A DNA stretch of 64,000 nt from Arcuatula senhousia (lineage: Eukaryota > Mollusca > Bivalvia > Mytilida > Mytilidae), in NCBI GenBank assembly GCA_963971305.1, contig OZ020308.1, positions 20,059,092 through 20,123,091 of the forward strand, given 5' to 3'. Shown one piece after another: positions 22,967-34,459 of this stretch (positions are counted from its first letter, which is position 1; each line of letters begins with the position of its first letter). Under the pieces are notes generated by a model. That model worked only from the letters and a program-made list of their open reading frames with translations, was not told where the DNA came from and searched no databases. A program made the position numbers and the translations under genes.

Positions 22967-25900
22967 GTGAGTATCTGAATATATTATTTAACCAATAGAA
23001 TATATTTAAAGGCAAACCTGATAAGGGTTTTAGGCCCCACTGGGGTTTTGAAAACAGATACCGTATATCGGGTAATTTTGGCGGATGAAACTTTTTGTGT
23101 TTCTTAAATTATTTTTGCAGGTTTTATTTTTGGTGCTTTATATTTAGGTGTTTCTTTAATTTTTACTAATGATATTAGACACAATTTAAAAGATGGCGAT
23201 TTAAATTTCGGCTACTTTTCCTTGCACGCCAACAAAGCCAAAATTACCATCACACACAAATAACCAGATATACGGTATCTTTTTAACGTCTTGTTTTGCT
23301 TCTTGCAACCCATTTTATTCCTGCGTTGTGAAACGATGAAATAAGCTGAAGAACAGTTGAGACGCAACAACAACAAAGCTTTTCAACGTTATTTTTTTAC
23401 TTTCATTTTCCTTGTTGTTTAATAATTTCCATCAAAGCTACAGAAAGAAGAAAATGAGATGTGGAATAAGTGTACGCCACAAAACCTACAATATATACAA
23501 TTTAAAAATCCACAATGGAAAACAGCCAGAGTATAATCGAAAAGAAATTAGGTTTTAAATTTTCAAGTTACATTTTAATGTTTGTTAAATCTGTATATTT
23601 GACATTTTTTTATCGTGTTTTCCAAAATCTTTCTCTTCCCTTTAAAGTATTACCTAACATTAATATATTTGCATAAAAATCAAAGTTAGGACTATTTTTC
23701 TCTTTTTAAGGAAAATGTCTTCACATAATAACTTTGTGACATTTTTGAAGATTGTTATGTCTATTTGATATTCAATATTAAATTCTATACGACACACCTT
23801 TCCGAAGAAATATATGGTCTAAAACTACTGCACACTTTGATAGTTCAATAAATTAAGAAGTAGTAAATTAAGTTTGCCTCAGGAGAAAACTTTCTTTTAG
23901 TACTAACCATCGAGGAAACAGAAATCATTAATGGGGTACAAAACACCTATGGGAAATGACAAAGAAATAACAATTGAATGTTTTATGCAGGAAAATTCAC
24001 CGAAATCAAGCTTCTCAATGATCAAAATAAGAAATGTTGAAATTCCGTTATGTTCAATAAAATTTTCCCAAGAATCCGATGGGACGATATCATAAAGATT
24101 GTTGAAATTCCGTTATGTTCAATAAAATTTTCCCAAGAATCCGATGGGACGATATCATAAAGATTCTGCAATTAAACCTATATGACTAAAATACATATTT
24201 TCCAAATTTGCAAGAAAATTAAACAACAAAATTTTATTTTAGCCAAAGTGCTGTGTGCCCCCTTAAATCCAAGACTTTATCTGAAGAGAACATGTTTTAC
24301 CGTGAAATCAAAAGCAAAGAAGTATACTCTCTCAAAAAAGTAACGCAACAGTGGAAAATTTCCCTATATGTTTGAAGTAAACCTACCTTATTATAAATTG
24401 ATATTGCCAAGCCGTTTTTCAATCATTTTTTATCAAATAAAAACCAAGAAAAAGACAAACAAGTGAAATTTAATTTTTATGATTTGGTCAAAATCCTAGC
24501 TGTTACGGTTTTTGCTAGAACGCGAGTAGAACATAACCAATATTTTTCCACGGAAAATGTTGGTTGATTTAAACGGGTTGTTGACGCATAAAATTAACAG
24601 TTGATTTCTACTTGTGGTATCTTAAAAACCGGTTAAGTGACGATTTTTCTAAAATCATAAAAATAAATTTCAATCATTTCTTGTTCTCTTGGATTTTATT
24701 TCATTAAAATCGGTAAAGAAACGGCTTTGCAATACAAAAATAAAATTAGGTAGGTTTATTCAAAATATATAGGGAAATTTTGTATTGTTGCGTAACTTTT
24801 TTGAGTGAGTATATATTATTCACTATCACGGGAAACCTCAGACCTTTATTTTTCTACTGCTAGGTAATTAAATGTTAGTGTACATTTTAACCACTTATAT
24901 ATTAATGTTATAAATAGTAGAAAAAAAGCTGTTCTCTGTGTGATACAATGTAACAACAAAACTTCAAGACGACGATAACCTCTTCCCAATGTATTTTTAT
25001 AACTATTTCATATACTAGTATTTTATTTATATTGTAGTAAGAAATCTAATAAAAAACTTGTTTGGAGACGATCTTCTCAAGGAATTAAAGATTCCTGACT
25101 TCACATTCAATGCAAAACTGGGTCCAATAAGATATTCTGTAAAAATATACGAGTAAGTACGTGCAATCTTTATCTTTAGGATTACAAATACATTTTACAT
25201 CATGTTAATGTAATATGGTGTATGAAATAAAGATGTTCATCTTAGCCATGTATTAGTTGAAGATTATCTATTATACTGTTGAATGTAGCGTCAAATTTAA
25301 ATGATAAGGAAATATTTTGTTAAGTGTAAATGCAAACTAACAAAAGCAATTCGGTATCACTTAGCATTCGAATGTCACAATTTCGAAAGGAAAAGCAATA
25401 CATGTACCAGTAAACACGAAACGAAACAGCAAGAAGAATTACAAAACATAGTTACACAGAAACAAATTAATAGCAATCCGTAACTCAAATTCAGGTCATA
25501 ATCATAGTGAACTTACATGCTGCAAAAAATAAAGCAGTTCCTGTCAGGCATGGGACAACCATTGTCAATTCAGCCTGTCAAATACAGTAAAAGAAGACTT
25601 TAAAGCCATAATATTTTACATTAATAATTATGTGTACATAATGTTGAATGAAAATATTTAGGACTTATTTGCAATTAAGATAATTTTATATGAATATGCG
25701 GATCTACACTGTTAGGAAGACATGTATGGAGTTTACTACTTTTTACTACTTTTTTTTAACACTTCACCTTTTGATCAAATTCATTATATCTTGTAGGTGG
25801 GCGCGGATAGTGTATAAGAACATTTTTTGACTATATTCGCTCATTAAGTTTGGTTTGCTCTTGGCTGCTGGTTTGGTTTAGGAAGATCAAATCTGGTAGC

Positions 25901-28900
25901 AATTTTGACTTGATTAAAAAGAATTTGGACGACCAAGTCAACCACATTGGTGGAAATCACGTCAGACAAAATCAAACATAACCATGATTGCTATTCGCTA
26001 TTTTATTTGGCTTTCTAACCATAAAAGTATACCTCTCGTTTGTTCCAAGTTCAGGGTAGAATTCAACTCTTTTATAGATCAAATAACACACAATAATATC
26101 AAATACTCTCACAAGCTTTTTTGTTGTGTGTTAACACATTTTAAAGAACAGAATGATTGTTACGTGTACTAAAAATATGGCTACTACTTGCATTCTTTTG
26201 ATTGCGACGTTCGGGTCAGGCTGGACTATTGTTAACACTACCATTTGTCATCCGTTTGGCCCTCTGTTGTCTGTTGTACATTAACTTTCTTCGCGATTTT
26301 TGTACACACCCTTAGTTTAACGATAGGAGATAATGATATGTAGATTAAATAGTTTTAAAGTATCGGACACTTTTCAACTTACCAATACATAAATTATCTT
26401 AACCGTAAAGTCCTGACTTCACCAGACAATTTGTTGCTTTTGGTTATAATTTGGTATTTCTATTCGATATTTTAGGTTTTATTGTTCGATGATCTTCCTA
26501 ATCTGGATATCGTACAGCGGGGTATTTTCGCTTATTTTCGCGGGTCAACGGAAACCTCAAAAATACCCATCTTATTGAATTCATATACAAACACATTCAC
26601 AAACCGCTAAAATAAAACCCGCAGAAATGTTTTCACATACCTTAATACACAAAAACCGCGAAAATTTACCCCGCAAAAATACCCCGCTATACGGTATTGT
26701 GTTTGGCTAATATTTATTTATAAAATAAGCGGAGGCATCTTTGCTACCCTGTGATCCGACAACGTATGTTTTATATTAAAATGTTACTACACTGAGATTT
26801 GGTATCATTCAGTATGAGCTCATTTGATACTCCCTGAAAAGGCAATTACAACATCCAGCATCCCTCCAAAATAAAAGTATCCACCGGCCAGTGCTTAGCA
26901 CAATAACTAAGGAATCAAAAATAGCTTTAACAATTCCTCATTTTAAATGTGTCTGTCATGCTTTATGGGTTCAGTGTCCGTTGAGTCCCTATACTGGCAT
27001 TGGAAATGTTTTTTTTTGTTATCTGTGTATAGTTTCATCACGATTGTTATACTTTAAATTGACCAATAGAGCTAGAACACGCTTTGTTCAAATAGGATCA
27101 TTAACTGTGAACACAGCAATTGTAAATTGCTTTAGTCGATCTGAGTTTCTCTCTCGCATAACACTCGAATAAAACGTTTGAAAATTGTTTTGGGAAATTT
27201 TGAACTTGCATGAAACAGTTGCCAAATTGTGAAATTGAATGAGGCAATTGCAAAGAGGCACCAATGGGGCATTTTGAGGGTCGAAAGTCGTAAGAACAGT
27301 GAAAAAACTCGCAAACACGATCAAGAACAGCACAGAGACACACAAAACCCAAAATTAACCGAACGGTAATCAATCATGTGAACAGGAGTTTGCTCAGGTG
27401 TTCCGGATGAATAAGCGGTTACTGCTATAGTTTACCCGTCTTGCTGATAATTTCTAATTCAAAAAATAAAAAATAAAAATCAATCAATCAGAAGTTTGGT
27501 GACATCAAAACAATTTTGAAATGCATAAAAGGCAATTGACTCCCTACAAATATATATTAGAGTTCTAAATGTTATGTAACTTACGTCCCGTACAACTCTC
27601 TACTTATTCCTTACTATTTGTAACGTTTTGACAGCCTTTTCAACATTACTTTTAGCATTAAGGTTACACACATCGAATTACCCCTGCCTACAGTAAGTGT
27701 TCAACTTGTTGGAACAAAACTTCGCATAAGATTGAGGAACCTTGGAGTAAAAGTAGCAGGGAAATGGGAACTCAGGTAAAATATGTACTAATCCTCTCGT
27801 TTCAAAAACTCCATCCACCTATATGGCGAAAGCAATGAGACCTTCCCATTCTATATAATTATCGAAAGTTTAACCAATGACGAACTTTTCAATACCAGGG
27901 CACATGAGAACGTTTGTATGACTTGATTAGTGTCACATAACACACATGTTGCAAGTTACTTTCTATAATTGTCCAATCGCTTACTTGATTTAATCAGAAA
28001 TTAACTACTATTGGTTGAAAACTGTGAAAAAGTTACTTTGAATGTAATTGGTTCTTAGTGAGAGACCCGCTAACATTGAAAAGGAATTATTAAAACGGCT
28101 CTTTCCTGTTACACAGTACTAATCCTTTGAGGTTTTGATACCAGCTATTTGTGACATAAATTGGTATAATATCTATAGAGGTCGTGTAAGCATTCAATTA
28201 TTGCTCCGTGTATAGTGTATCATAAAATCAACGCTAAGGATACTATTCAATATAAATGGATATTACGGATATTACCAGTCGACGTTAGGGCTATAGCTGG
28301 ATTCAACCCTTTGTAATTTATTTTCACTGTTAAAAAAGGGAAACCTGTAAAAAAATAAAAGACATTTCATTTTGTCATCATTCTTATACTTTAGTACATG
28401 AATCTGAAAGAATTGAATATTTATTTTTTGTATTATAACACCCATACATATTTGAAGTCATTAATCATTAACATATACATGACATAGGCAAAGCAACTAC
28501 TCCTATTGCTCGTCAATCTTGAATTTTACATTGCCCTTTTTGTAAGTCAAAATTAAGTTTCAGATCGTGGTGCATTTGTTGATTTGTCTTGATGTCGACC
28601 ACCAAATAAAAATATAATAATTTGATAATTAATTAATTTAGGTTATTAGATGTTACATACATGTAGCTCAGGCAGACTGTTTAATTGATAAAATAATGTT
28701 GGCACCATGTTGAACGGACATCCCCCTATAAATGGAATAATAAGATATCTGACATTAAAATGTTTTGTAATAGATATTATACATAACTAAGATAAACAGT
28801 TTAGTAGAAAAAGACAAAGACAAAATCGGTAGACAAAAAAAATCACAATGAAACAAACCACACAACATTAAAAAACACACACATATCAGCCACTAGTAGA

Positions 28901-31900
28901 AAAGTTCAAAATTGAGTTAAAAGATATGATAGTTAATTGTTTTAATTAGTGTTTGACTGGTCTTCTGTACTGAGATGATCACCTCAATATCCCCATTGTG
29001 TCTCACAACTATGTTGTGTTCTATGGTCATTACCGGATCCTAAGATCGCAATGGAAGAGGGAGGTTTGGCGCCATAAAACCTGCTTTAACCCACCACTTC
29101 TTTGGAAGTGCCTGTACCAAGTCAGGACCATTGCGATATTAATTTCTCCTGGTTTTGTGTTTCTCTCGAATAAAAATTACAACCAAGTTCCAGACAAAAG
29201 CTTCTGTATTTTTTCATGATAATTTTCATATCCTACATGTCCTATTTTGTTTGACCTATAAAACCTAATTCAAAGAAAATTTTACAGTGTCGCACTATTC
29301 TATGTAACTATGTATATTATGGACTTGAAGATCGCAATGGAAGAGGGAGGTTTGGCGCCATAAAACCTGGTTTAACCCACCATTTCGTTTAAAATGCCTG
29401 TACCAAGTCAGGACCATTGCGATCCACCAATTCTCCGGTGTGACTGATTCGTTTTTGTCATTTTCTCTTGACTGTGAGATTGGTCATTCAAGTTCGGTAG
29501 TTTTGTTGTTGCCTTTATTATAACAACAAAATCGCACCCAGCAACGTGAAGTCAAGTCGAAACGAAAGTGAACTAATGTGCCCCGGAAGAGTAAGCAGTT
29601 CCTGTATGCTATAGCACACTGTTGCCAAAGATCGATTTAGTATTGGTCAAATCGGAAAGGATGACATTACAAAACTCCATGTCAAACCAATACCTGTTTT
29701 AATTTGAGAGATAAAAATCCCGTATTGGTCTACGAGCACATGATGTCTTCCGTAGAATTTCTTGAGTGACAACAACCTGGGAGACACGTACCCCAGTGTT
29801 AACAATTCGCTTGTCAGCCATGTAGCTCTATCAAGGAAGTCATTTTACTCCCCACATGCTCTGGAATAACAAATGAATTGTGATACGTAAACTTCATAAG
29901 CTGGAGTGGACGGAATGTTGTTACACAGAAAGAAGCAGAGGTACCAATGGGGGATCCGAATGTCAAAAGTCCGATAGGGCAGAGACAAAACCAGTAAACA
30001 CCAACAAGAACGGGACAAAAACAGACAACATGTAAAACATGGAAGCACAAAATACTTAATATCAATCAACAACGTGAACCACAGTCCAAACAAGAGTGAA
30101 CTCAGGTGCTCCGGAAGAGTAAGCAGTTCCTGTTTGCTATAGCACACCCGTCGCTTTCCAATCGTCCATTAAGCGTGTCAAATCCGGTAAAGGAAGACAA
30201 AACAAAACCCTATGACAAACCAACATAAGCATTCATCTGAGTGGTCGAAATTCCATATTTGTCTACAAATGAATGATGTCTTCCGTTAAATTTCTTGAGT
30301 GAAGACAGCAACCGAGGAGCAACATAACCCTGATTGAGCAATTTTTGCGTCAGACGTGTCGCTCTGCTAAGGAAATCGATGTAAGTCCCGCATGCTCTGG
30401 AGTAACGAATCAATTGAGATACGTAGACTCAATAAGCTTGAGCGGACGGAATGTTGCTACACAAGAAAAAGGAAAGTTGACTATTAGAAAGTTGAAGTCA
30501 CCACGTTTGTCATAGAGCTTTGTACATATTAAGATTAAGTTGTAAATAATAAACACAGATGAAAAGTTATAATTATGTTCATATGAAAACTAACTAATAT
30601 AGCTCAATTTGCAAAGACTTTATGAGACATTTGATGTTATAACTTTTAGAGGAAAATGTCCTACCCTAATATACAATAAACCTATCTTCAGTAAAGCTCC
30701 TTTACCTTTTCAATAAAGAAAAACATCATAAAGAAAATTTATTGGTAAAGCAAACACTCTACATCGAAATAAAAAAAAACCTACATGACTCACAATTTAA
30801 ATATTTATAGATGGAAGCTTGGTTTCATTAGAAGAAAGAGAAATGGAACGTTTAAGATTACTGCATCTGGTATATCAGTCAATCTTGATTATGGTAAATT
30901 TTTATGTAAAACAATTTTGTAAATTGGTCTCGAATCAAATTTATTTTAACGAAGCATGCACACTTTGCCTCTATGATTATAATAATGCATATACGACTTC
31001 TAAAGTAGTGATAATGACATTCGAATATTAACAGTAAAACTATCAATTACTATACAAATAAAAGACCGTGGAACTTTACAAATGATCTTCCTTTAAAAGG
31101 TAAAGGATAATATTATTTTTTTTCAAATATGATCAGTTTGCTACATTTTTTTTAAATTTACATTTTTGCCCTTTTTAAAGTGTACTAGAGACAAATTAAA
31201 GTATAAGACGTAATGTAATTCAAAGAAATGATATATGGGCAAAACAGGATGAAATGTTTTACAGGTAGACATCTTATGTACCTTATGCAGTAAATTTTAC
31301 TTTTAAAATAAAACGATCTAAAAAAAGTAAATGATTGTTTCACAAATGAAAACGGATCGTTTATAAGTACAAAGTATATAAAACGTTGCTATACATAAAA
31401 AAAAACACTAATAAATAGGGGCTAAAATGGTATGTCATATCACACATGATGTTAAATAATTAGAAAATTTGTAAATACTTTCGACATTCGTACATGTATG
31501 TCCTTCATCAGTTCACTAAACAAAAATTCTGCAGCAATTACTTGACTGTGTAATATAATGTATATATTTTTGAGAGTGCCAATGCGATAAAATAGAAAGT
31601 GATGACCAAAAAAATAACAAATGTAGAAAATGGCGGAAAAAAGATCGTAGAATAGCTAGCCTTTCATATTTACAAAAATAAAAATTGTAAAATATTCAAA
31701 AGAACAAGGTTAAAAGAAAACAATGCACAATTGAGGATACGTCCATCTATATCCTCATAAATATTCAGCAAATTTAACAAAAACAGATAAGTTTGACGTA
31801 CATGTTGGTATAACATTCAGTAATTTCTATTTCATGTTTTCCCTATACATGTAGATATCCTGAAACAGGAGGTTACATCTTGTAATGACAGCATCAAGAA

Positions 31901-34312
31901 GTTGTCTGTTGATGAGATAAAAGGAGATGGTCTCATGGCTAAGATATTAAATTTGAAAGTGGCAAGGAAAAGAATGAGCAAAAGAATAAAGGACAGATTG
32001 AAAAACACCGTAGGTATTGGTATTAAACTAAGTACGAACAAATACATTGAAATGGTTTGAATAAAACAAAAACGTCTTTCCAATTTATTAAGCATAATAA
32101 TTAGTCCGTTCATAAGTTTAAATAAGTACAGTTTAAGTGTTGACCAATGGGTAAAAAAGGTAAAATACACACAAAATAAGCAATAAACTAAATAAAGATG
32201 TAGATAGAATTGAGGCCCAAATTTTCGGACAGCAAGAGATTTAAAAAAAATCTCTAAGTATATATACACCTCGCAACACCACATTTTTTAAACAATTATC
32301 ATTTTATGCCTTGAAATATTTGCATAATGCAAGATGATGGAAAATCAAAAAGTAATCACTTCAATGTATAGACTCTAGTTGTGTAATGGACTAAACATTT
32401 TTTATCAGAAATGTTTGCAAATAATGAAAATCCAACTTTTTGAAAATGGTAGAAAACTAAGATAAAATAGCGTTTAAAAAGTTGGTAGACTTAAAACAAT
32501 TTATCAATGCATATAATGCATGCAAGCATAACAAATTATCACTATACAAACAAAAAATACTAGTTTTAAGCTCAAGTTGCATCCAATGTGGTCAACAAAG
32601 GGACTTAATCAGTTCTTACCATAAAAAGTATGAAAAACGCTAAAAAGGCAAAACTTTTGCAAACGTGTAAGATATTTTGTCTAAAACAAATTCAATCTCA
32701 CATTTTGTTATATTGATGATGTCCTTTCACTAAACAATCCTCGATTTTGAGACTATTTACATCTCATATATCCGAAGGAACTTGAGACAAAGGACACTAC
32801 AGATTCTAGGAGGTCCGCTACGTATCACAATTGATTCGTTATTCCAGAGCATGTGGGGAAAAGCAAATTGTTAACACAGGGGAACGATGCTCCCATGTTG
32901 TTGTCATCACTCAAGAAATTTTACGGACGACATCATGTGCTTGTATACAAATACGGGCTTTCTATCTCTCAGATGAGCACAGATGTTGGTTTGACATAGG
33001 GTTTTGTAATGTCATCCTTTCCGGATTTGACCAACATTTAATCGATCTTTGGCAACGTGACGGGTGTGCTTAGTCTTCCGGAGCACCTGAGTTCACTCTC
33101 ATTTCGACTTGAGTTCGCGTTGCTGAATGCGGTTTTGTTGTTATATGTCTGTGTGTTTTATGTTGTTATGTGGTTTGTTTTGTGATGATTTTTTTTGTCT
33201 GCCGGTTTTGTTTTTGTCTTTATGGTTTATGACACCCCTTTGGTACACCTTTGCTTCTTTTTCATGACCCCAAAACACATGTTTAAACCTAAAAAATGTC
33301 ACTTAAACTTTCAATTGCTTGAATTCCCACTAGAACATATTCATAAAAAGGGGGTTGGGTACTTAAAATCTGTTACTGGCTTGCAAAGATGCAATTCCTA
33401 GGTTCTTTTGTGAGGCAAAACTTTACCATTGGTGTCAGTAACCACATTAATATTGATAAAATGTCAAACTAAACTTTTACTTCCGGCAATAGAAGCAAAC
33501 CTGCAAAAGGTTACAATAATGCCTTTAAAAGAAAATATCGAAAAAACTGAAAAATATCCATTAAAAATTTCCCACTATGAGATTTCCGGATCGGTTTTAT
33601 GAGTATCAATTGTTATTAGTACCAAAATGTCCCCTTTAAAATCAATAAATGTAAAAAATCTGAAGTCAGCATTTTGTACCATGCAAAAATAAGCTTTCAT
33701 TTTTTTACAATGTTTAGGTCTCAAAGTGGAAAAAAAACAATCCAAAAGTGCAGGATGTGATATGTTAACATTCTTATTGTACAATAGATCAAAAACATAT
33801 GGTTTTAATCAATAAAACTCTAAATTTACGCGACCCAAAAGTTGTTACTGAAAAAACAATTTTGGGTTGCTTGATTTGGTTGCCAATATTGAATATTCTA
33901 CAAAAGCCCGAAATTGTACGATGATTGATTAGAATCAGAAAATGTTGTAAATGTGTTGAAGAAAATATAGGCCAAGTTTCAGGATATTGTTTATAGAAAT
34001 ATAGACTCTGTACTTACGTGGGTACAGACTGGTGTTGCTTAACTTATGGCGAGGTGTATAGTGCATTCTTACTTATTATATGTTAAGTTCTTCGATAGCC
34101 AATTGTAACGTCCATGAGTAAATCCCTTATAAACACGTATTTATATTAAATGTCAAGATAGGTTTGAGGACAATTAAAATATTTGTAATGATATAAACTT
34201 TTAAATTACATTTTTTATTTCCTTTCAGCTATGTGAAGCTCTCGAAAAGCTAATTAATGGACTCAAAGGCAAATTAAAAGGTCTGATTAACAAAGTCGGA
34301 GGGCCAAGATAG
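22858..34312 (+). CDS. Short single-domain LBP/BPI-family secreted protein (6 exons)
   Basis: Six exons (22858-22966, 25038-25152, 27656-27775, 30811-30893, 31855-32009, 34229-34312) total 666 nt, giving 221 residues plus stop. All introns are GT/AG and phases agree (1,2,2,1,0). Residues 1 to about 22 form a signal peptide (MKTTFLIVLGITVTILMKDV), so the product is secreted. The mature part reads like the N-terminal barrel of bactericidal permeability-increasing and LPS-binding proteins: KELKIPDFTF, then IELPLPTVSV, then VKVAGKW (BPI has ISGKW), then TASGISVNLD. The cysteine in VTSCNDS and the one in LCEALEKL sit where the BPI-family disulfide is formed. Family members are normally about 450-500 residues with two barrels; this one stops just after the second cysteine with a Lys/Gly tail. 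The C-terminal third is strongly basic (KVARKRMSKRIKDR), which suits binding anionic lipid or LPS. NGT in exon 4 is a glycosylation sequon. Family is confident; antimicrobial function is inferred. Confidence 0.88.
23056..23280. mobile_element. MITE with AGATACCGTATATC ends (BPI-like intron 1)
   Basis: 14-bp perfect inverted termini AGATACCGTATATC at both ends, with looser pairing further in (GGTAATTTTGGC against GCCAAAATTACC). About 225 bp. Confidence 0.68.
23453..23530 (+). repeat. ATGTGGAATAA repeat arm in BPI-like intron 1
   Basis: Contains ATGAGATGTGGAATAAGTGT, ACGCCACAAAACCTACAA and a CACAATGGAAAACAGCCA end shared with the 8.5 and 11.7-kb copies. Confidence 0.55.
24036..24165 (+). repeat. 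Perfect tandem duplication, 65-bp period
   Basis: Two identical units, each beginning GTTGAAATTCCGTTATGTTC. The lack of divergence implies a recent event. In BPI-like intron 1. Confidence 0.88.
24323..24813. mobile_element. Long-arm inverted-repeat element (BPI-like intron 1)
   Basis: Ends TACTCTCTCAAAAAAGTAAC and the inverted GTTGCGTAACTTTTTTGAGT. The arms remain alignable for roughly 190 bp inward (AAATTTCCCTATAT, AACCTACCT, ATTTTTATGATTT). TA flanks suggest a Tc1/mariner-type MITE. Confidence 0.68.
25038..25152 (+). CDS. BPI-like gene exon 2
   Basis: Acceptor TTGTAG and donor GTAAGT. Encodes LIKNLFGDDLLKELKIPDF and AKLGPIRYSVKIY, matching the first helix and first strands of the BPI barrel. 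Enters in phase 1 and leaves in phase 2. Confidence 0.87.
25360..25600 (-). mobile_element. Old Penelope tail in BPI-like intron 2
   Basis: Diverged minus-strand match to the conserved tail, recognisable around AAAGCAGTTCCTGTCAGG and the TGTCAAATACAGTAAAAGAAG segment. Confidence 0.5.
26506..26698. mobile_element. MITE with GCGGGGTATTTT ends (BPI-like intron 2)
   Basis: Left GATATCGTACAGCGGGGTAT and right inverted partner ATACCCCGCTATACGGTAT. Inner arms pair loosely (CGCGGG/CCCGC). Related in terminal style to the 23056 element. Confidence 0.65.
27243..27450 (-). mobile_element. Penelope tail in BPI-like intron 2
   Basis: Minus-strand tail beginning GAGGCACCAATGGGGC and running through a diverged CAGGTGTTCCGGATGAATAAG. 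It stops before the RT sequence. Confidence 0.6.
27656..27775 (+). CDS. BPI-like gene exon 3
   Basis: Acceptor TTTTAG and donor GTAAAA. Encodes VTHIELPLPTVSVQLVG and RNLGVKVAGKWEL. This is the most diagnostic exon: BPI/LBP proteins carry a hydrophobic strand, a pair of proline/serine turns and then the (I/V)SGKW-like motif at the same spacing. Phase 2 in and out. Confidence 0.9.
28810..29522. mobile_element. Penelope fragments in BPI-like intron 3 (B tail minus, then two A tails plus)
   Basis: 28810-28885 is the outer part of a family B tail on the minus strand. 28886-29170 is a family A end on the plus strand, starting at the same last-codons point as the copy at 1366. 29329-29522 repeats the distal half of the A tail. 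The layout suggests successive 5'-truncated insertions. Confidence 0.6.
29523..30530 (-). mobile_element. Two tandem partial Penelope copies in BPI-like intron 3
   Basis: 29523-29931 carries a tail and a short RT end with AYEVYVSQFICYSRACGE. A second full tail (29932-30205) follows without a gap, then its RT end (30206-30530) with IRYSRACGTYIDFLSRA. Same head-to-tail junction style as at 4276. Confidence 0.7.
30811..30893 (+). CDS. BPI-like gene exon 4
   Basis: Acceptor TTATAG and donor GTAAAT. Encodes RWKLGFIRRKRNGTFKITA followed by SGISVNLDY, the strand pair that in BPI reads as the F-x-L-S-x-E-G-M-S-I-x-A-D pattern. Contains an N-glycosylation sequon (NGT). Phase 2 in, 1 out. Confidence 0.85.
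31380..31515 (-). repeat. CTGATGAAG-hairpin-GAAA repeat tail, copy 1
   Basis: Minus strand: CTGATGA (31511-31505), two extra bases, a GACAT/ATGTC hairpin, GAAA (31482-31479), then a tail with CAAATTTTCTAATTATTTAA and ACCATTTTAG that matches 53120-53216. Lies in BPI-like intron 4. Confidence 0.55.
31855..32009 (+). CDS. BPI-like gene exon 5
   Basis: Acceptor ATGTAG and donor GTAGGT. Encodes DILKQEVTSCNDSIKKL and the long basic helix AKILNLKVARKRMSKRIKDR. The cysteine aligns with the first disulfide cysteine of BPI/LBP. Phase 1 in, 0 out. Confidence 0.86.
32697..33265 (+). mobile_element. Penelope copy with internal deletion in BPI-like intron 5
   Basis: Starts at the catalytic block (CYIDDVLSLNNPRF), continues LHLIYPKELETKDTTDSRR, then jumps to YVSQLIRYSRACGE. 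About 120 bp between these blocks is missing relative to the copy at 36800. The tail is complete. Confidence 0.7.
33827..33870. repeat. Short hairpin in BPI-like intron 5
   Basis: ACCCAAAAGTTGTT and AACAATTTTGGGT pair around a short A-rich loop with one mismatch. Confidence 0.5.
34229..34312 (+). CDS. BPI-like gene exon 6 (terminal, truncating)
   Basis: Acceptor TTTCAG preceded by a pyrimidine tract. It starts LCEALEKLINGLKGKLKGL and ends INKVGGPR then TAG. The cysteine matches the second disulfide cysteine of the family. In two-domain BPI/LBP proteins the chain continues through the last strands of the first barrel into the second barrel. Here a stop follows 27 codons into the exon. Confidence 0.83.
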   Translation, partial: LCEALEKLINGLKGKLKGLINKVGGPR

Positions 34313-34452
34313 AACTGGTAAAAACAGTTATTGAATATTTGTGATGATTGTTTTTGGCAAAGCACAATGAACTTAAACTTAATAGTACTTTTATTTAAAT
34401 TGTTTATAGATGTATTTTCTAGTGTAAGAATCAATAACTTGAAGAAAAAATC

Positions 34453-34458
34453 ATTAAA
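34453..34458 (+). terminator. Polyadenylation signal of the BPI-like gene
   Basis: ATTAAA about 140 nt after the stop codon, in AT-rich 3'UTR-like sequence. This is the nearest consensus-like signal. Confidence 0.45.
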
Positions 34459-34459
34459 G

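Noticed and set aside
24280..24310. CTGAAGA followed by GAAA as a variant hammerhead
   Set aside because: The sequence between them cannot form stem II, and no stem I partner was found.
31832..32284. 150-codon open frame on the minus strand
   Set aside because: It is antisense to BPI-like exon 5 and intron 5. Its composition is Phe/Leu/Ile-rich with no domain, while the plus strand has a phase-consistent exon with conserved family residues.
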